From positions 46,090 through 110,089 of the forward strand of contig NZ_KB907466.1 in assembly GCF_000382045.1 (NCBI RefSeq): 64,000 nucleotides of DNA. Reading direction: 5' to 3'. The notes beneath the pieces were generated by a model that worked only from the letters and a program-made list of their open reading frames with translations, had not been told where the DNA came from and did no database searches. Made by a program: the position numbers and the translations under genes. The number at the start of each line of letters is the position of its first letter. Positions within the stretch are counted from its first letter, which is position 1. The stretch comes from Variovorax atrisoli 110B. Lineage in GTDB: Bacteria > Pseudomonadota > Gammaproteobacteria > Burkholderiales > Burkholderiaceae_C. Below, one piece after another: positions 62,899-64,000 of this stretch.

Positions 62899-64000
62899 TC
62901 AGTGGCTGCGCGCGGCCGCCGGCAGGCGGATCACGAAGCTGGCGCCGCCGCCGGGGCGGTCCTCGCAGCGCACGGTGCCGCCATGCCGCTCGGCGATCGA
63001 CTTCACCAGCGCCAGACCCAGGCCCACGCCGCCGTTGCGCTCGCTGGCGCCGGGCAGGCGGTAGAAGGGCTCGAAGATGCGTTCGCGCAGGGCGGGCGGG
63101 ACGCCCGGGCCGCGGTCGTTCACGCGCACGGTGGCATAGCCGTTGGCGCTGCCGAGTTCCACCGCGATCTCGCCGGCGCCGTAGCGGCGCGCATTCTCCA
63201 GCAGGTTGCGGATGGCGCGGCGCAGCAGGCGCGACACGCCCGGCACCGTGAGGCTGGCGTTGTCGGTGCCCTCGGCCAGGTCGAGTTCGGCGTTGACCTG
63301 CGAGCATTCCTCGGCCGCGAGGCCGGTCAGGTCGACCGGCTCGATGGTGCCCATGTCGGCCTCCCTGGCGTCGAGCCGGCTGGCCAGCAGGATCTCGTCG
63401 ATGAGCTGGTCGAGCTCGCCGATGTTGCGAGATATCTCCTCGCGCGCCGACTGGCTCGGATGCTCGCCCATCAGTTCCAGCCCCATGCGGATGCGGGTGA
63501 GCGGCGAGCGCAGCTCGTGCGATGCGTTGGCCAGCAGCGACTTGTGCGAACGCACCAGCTGCTCGATGCGTTCGGCCGACGCGTTGAATCGTTTGGATAG
63601 ATCAGCCACTTCGTCCTGCCCTTCTTCTGTCACGCGCACCGAGAGGTCGCCCTCGCCCCAGCGCTGCACGCCGCGCTGCAGCGACTCCAGCCGCTGCGTG
63701 ATGCGCCGCACGATCGGGTACACGCCCAGCGCCACCGCCACGCCCACCAGCGCGATCATCCAGCCCAGCCCGAAGGGCGTGCGCCACGGCGCGAAGCCGC
63801 CGGTGCCGGTGGGCCGCTCGCGCGGCGCCACGCGCAGCGTGATGGCCTTGCCGTCGCTGAGCGTCACGTCGAACTCCAGGCCCTGGCCCGGCACGCGCAG
63901 CGCGGTGCCCGCGCCGATGGGCTTGTCCTGGGCGTCCAGCACCACCACGTTGCGCGGCACCGGCGCGAGCCGCTCGCGCTCGGCCTCGGCGGCCTCGCGC
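62899..64000 (-). CDS. Sensor histidine kinase (5' end outside window)
   Basis: A partial gene, open through the right edge of the window; about 366 residues are visible. A periplasmic segment and a helix around WMIALVGVAVALGVYPI lead into a HAMP region. The H-box NASHELRSPLTRIR carries the phosphorylated His. The N-box LLENARRYGAG and G-boxes DRGPGVP and GVGLGLALVKSIAERHGG form the ATP lid. It is a membrane two-component sensor of the HAMP-HisKA-HATPase type. The response regulator would lie to the right, outside the window. Confidence 0.9.
   Translation of the reverse strand, partial: REAAEAERERLAPVPRNVVVLDAQDKPIGAGTALRVPGQGLEFDVTLSDGKAITLRVAPRERPTGTGGFAPWRTPFGLGWMIALVGVAVALGVYPIVRRITQRLESLQRGVQRWGEGDLSVRVTEEGQDEVADLSKRFNASAERIEQLVRSHKSLLANASHELRSPLTRIRMGLELMGEHPSQSAREEISRNIGELDQLIDEILLASRLDAREADMGTIEPVDLTGLAAEECSQVNAELDLAEGTDNASLTVPGVSRLLRRAIRNLLENARRYGAGEIAVELGSANGYATVRVNDRGPGVPPALRERIFEPFYRLPGASERNGGVGLGLALVKSIAERHGGTVRCEDRPGGGASFVIRLPAAARSH

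Overview
The window is GC-rich DNA of a betaproteobacterium, most likely a Comamonadaceae species close to Variovorax. This is inferred from gene content and from a dispersed repeat typical of that family, not from a database match. The repertoire includes GlcDEF, a P-II/AmtB locus, homoprotocatechuate meta-cleavage genes, several orphan Bug-type binding proteins, RdgC and a WaaL-like ligase. I saw no tRNA, rRNA, CRISPR array or complete insertion sequence.

Island and defence locus (1 to about 4342). The left edge is the end of a lower-GC genomic island that interrupts comM, the YifB-type AAA+ gene needed for natural transformation. The island carries a tyrosine recombinase cut by the window edge. 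It also carries a two-gene minus-strand operon: an AvcD/DCD-type antiphage deoxycytidylate deaminase (P-loop NTPase plus cytidine deaminase domain) and a translationally coupled 179-residue protein of unknown function. This pair is the best candidate for an under-described system. About 440 bases upstream of avcD could hold the inhibitory RNA known from AvcID systems.

Chromosomal core (5.5 to 24 kb). A sigma-54 promoter precedes a TorF-family outer-membrane protein, glnK and amtB. Then come an SMP-30 lactonase, a LysR regulator, glcDEF (glycolate oxidase), glutathione peroxidase, an EamA exporter, the lysophospholipid transporter lplT, alanine racemase and several small envelope proteins.

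Exopolysaccharide cluster (23.7 to 35.4 kb, minus strand). Wza export lipoprotein, Wzb phosphatase and Wzc tyrosine kinase are followed by a phosphoglycosyl transferase, a polymerase-like membrane protein, a pyruvyl transferase, a GT4 glycosyltransferase, a secreted glycoside hydrolase, a flippase and a PhyH-like oxygenase. Several neighbours overlap by 4 bases. About 950 AT-richer bases upstream carry no convincing gene and probably hold the promoter.

Catabolic supercluster (36.8 to 51 kb, minus strand). From the promoter end: hpaR, hpaG1, hpaG2, a bug gene, hpaE, a bug gene, a LigA-like subunit, a LigB/HpaD-like dioxygenase, hpaF, hpaH, hpaI, an NTF2-like lipoprotein, an IlvD/Edd dehydratase, a third bug gene, a class II aldolase and a PanE-like reductase. 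The hpa genes convert homoprotocatechuate to pyruvate and succinate semialdehyde. A palindrome just upstream of hpaR is the likely operator. A second MarR gene diverges from a fourth bug gene.

Right part (52.7 to 64 kb). radA, a small lipoprotein, a membrane protein, a LysR regulator divergent from an MHS-family transporter and an M20 amidohydrolase, rdgC, ilvE, a CHCC zinc-finger protein, a WaaL-like ligase and a sensor kinase cut by the window edge. Six copies of a dispersed repeat of about 75 to 95 bases punctuate the chromosome, usually starting a few bases after a stop codon.
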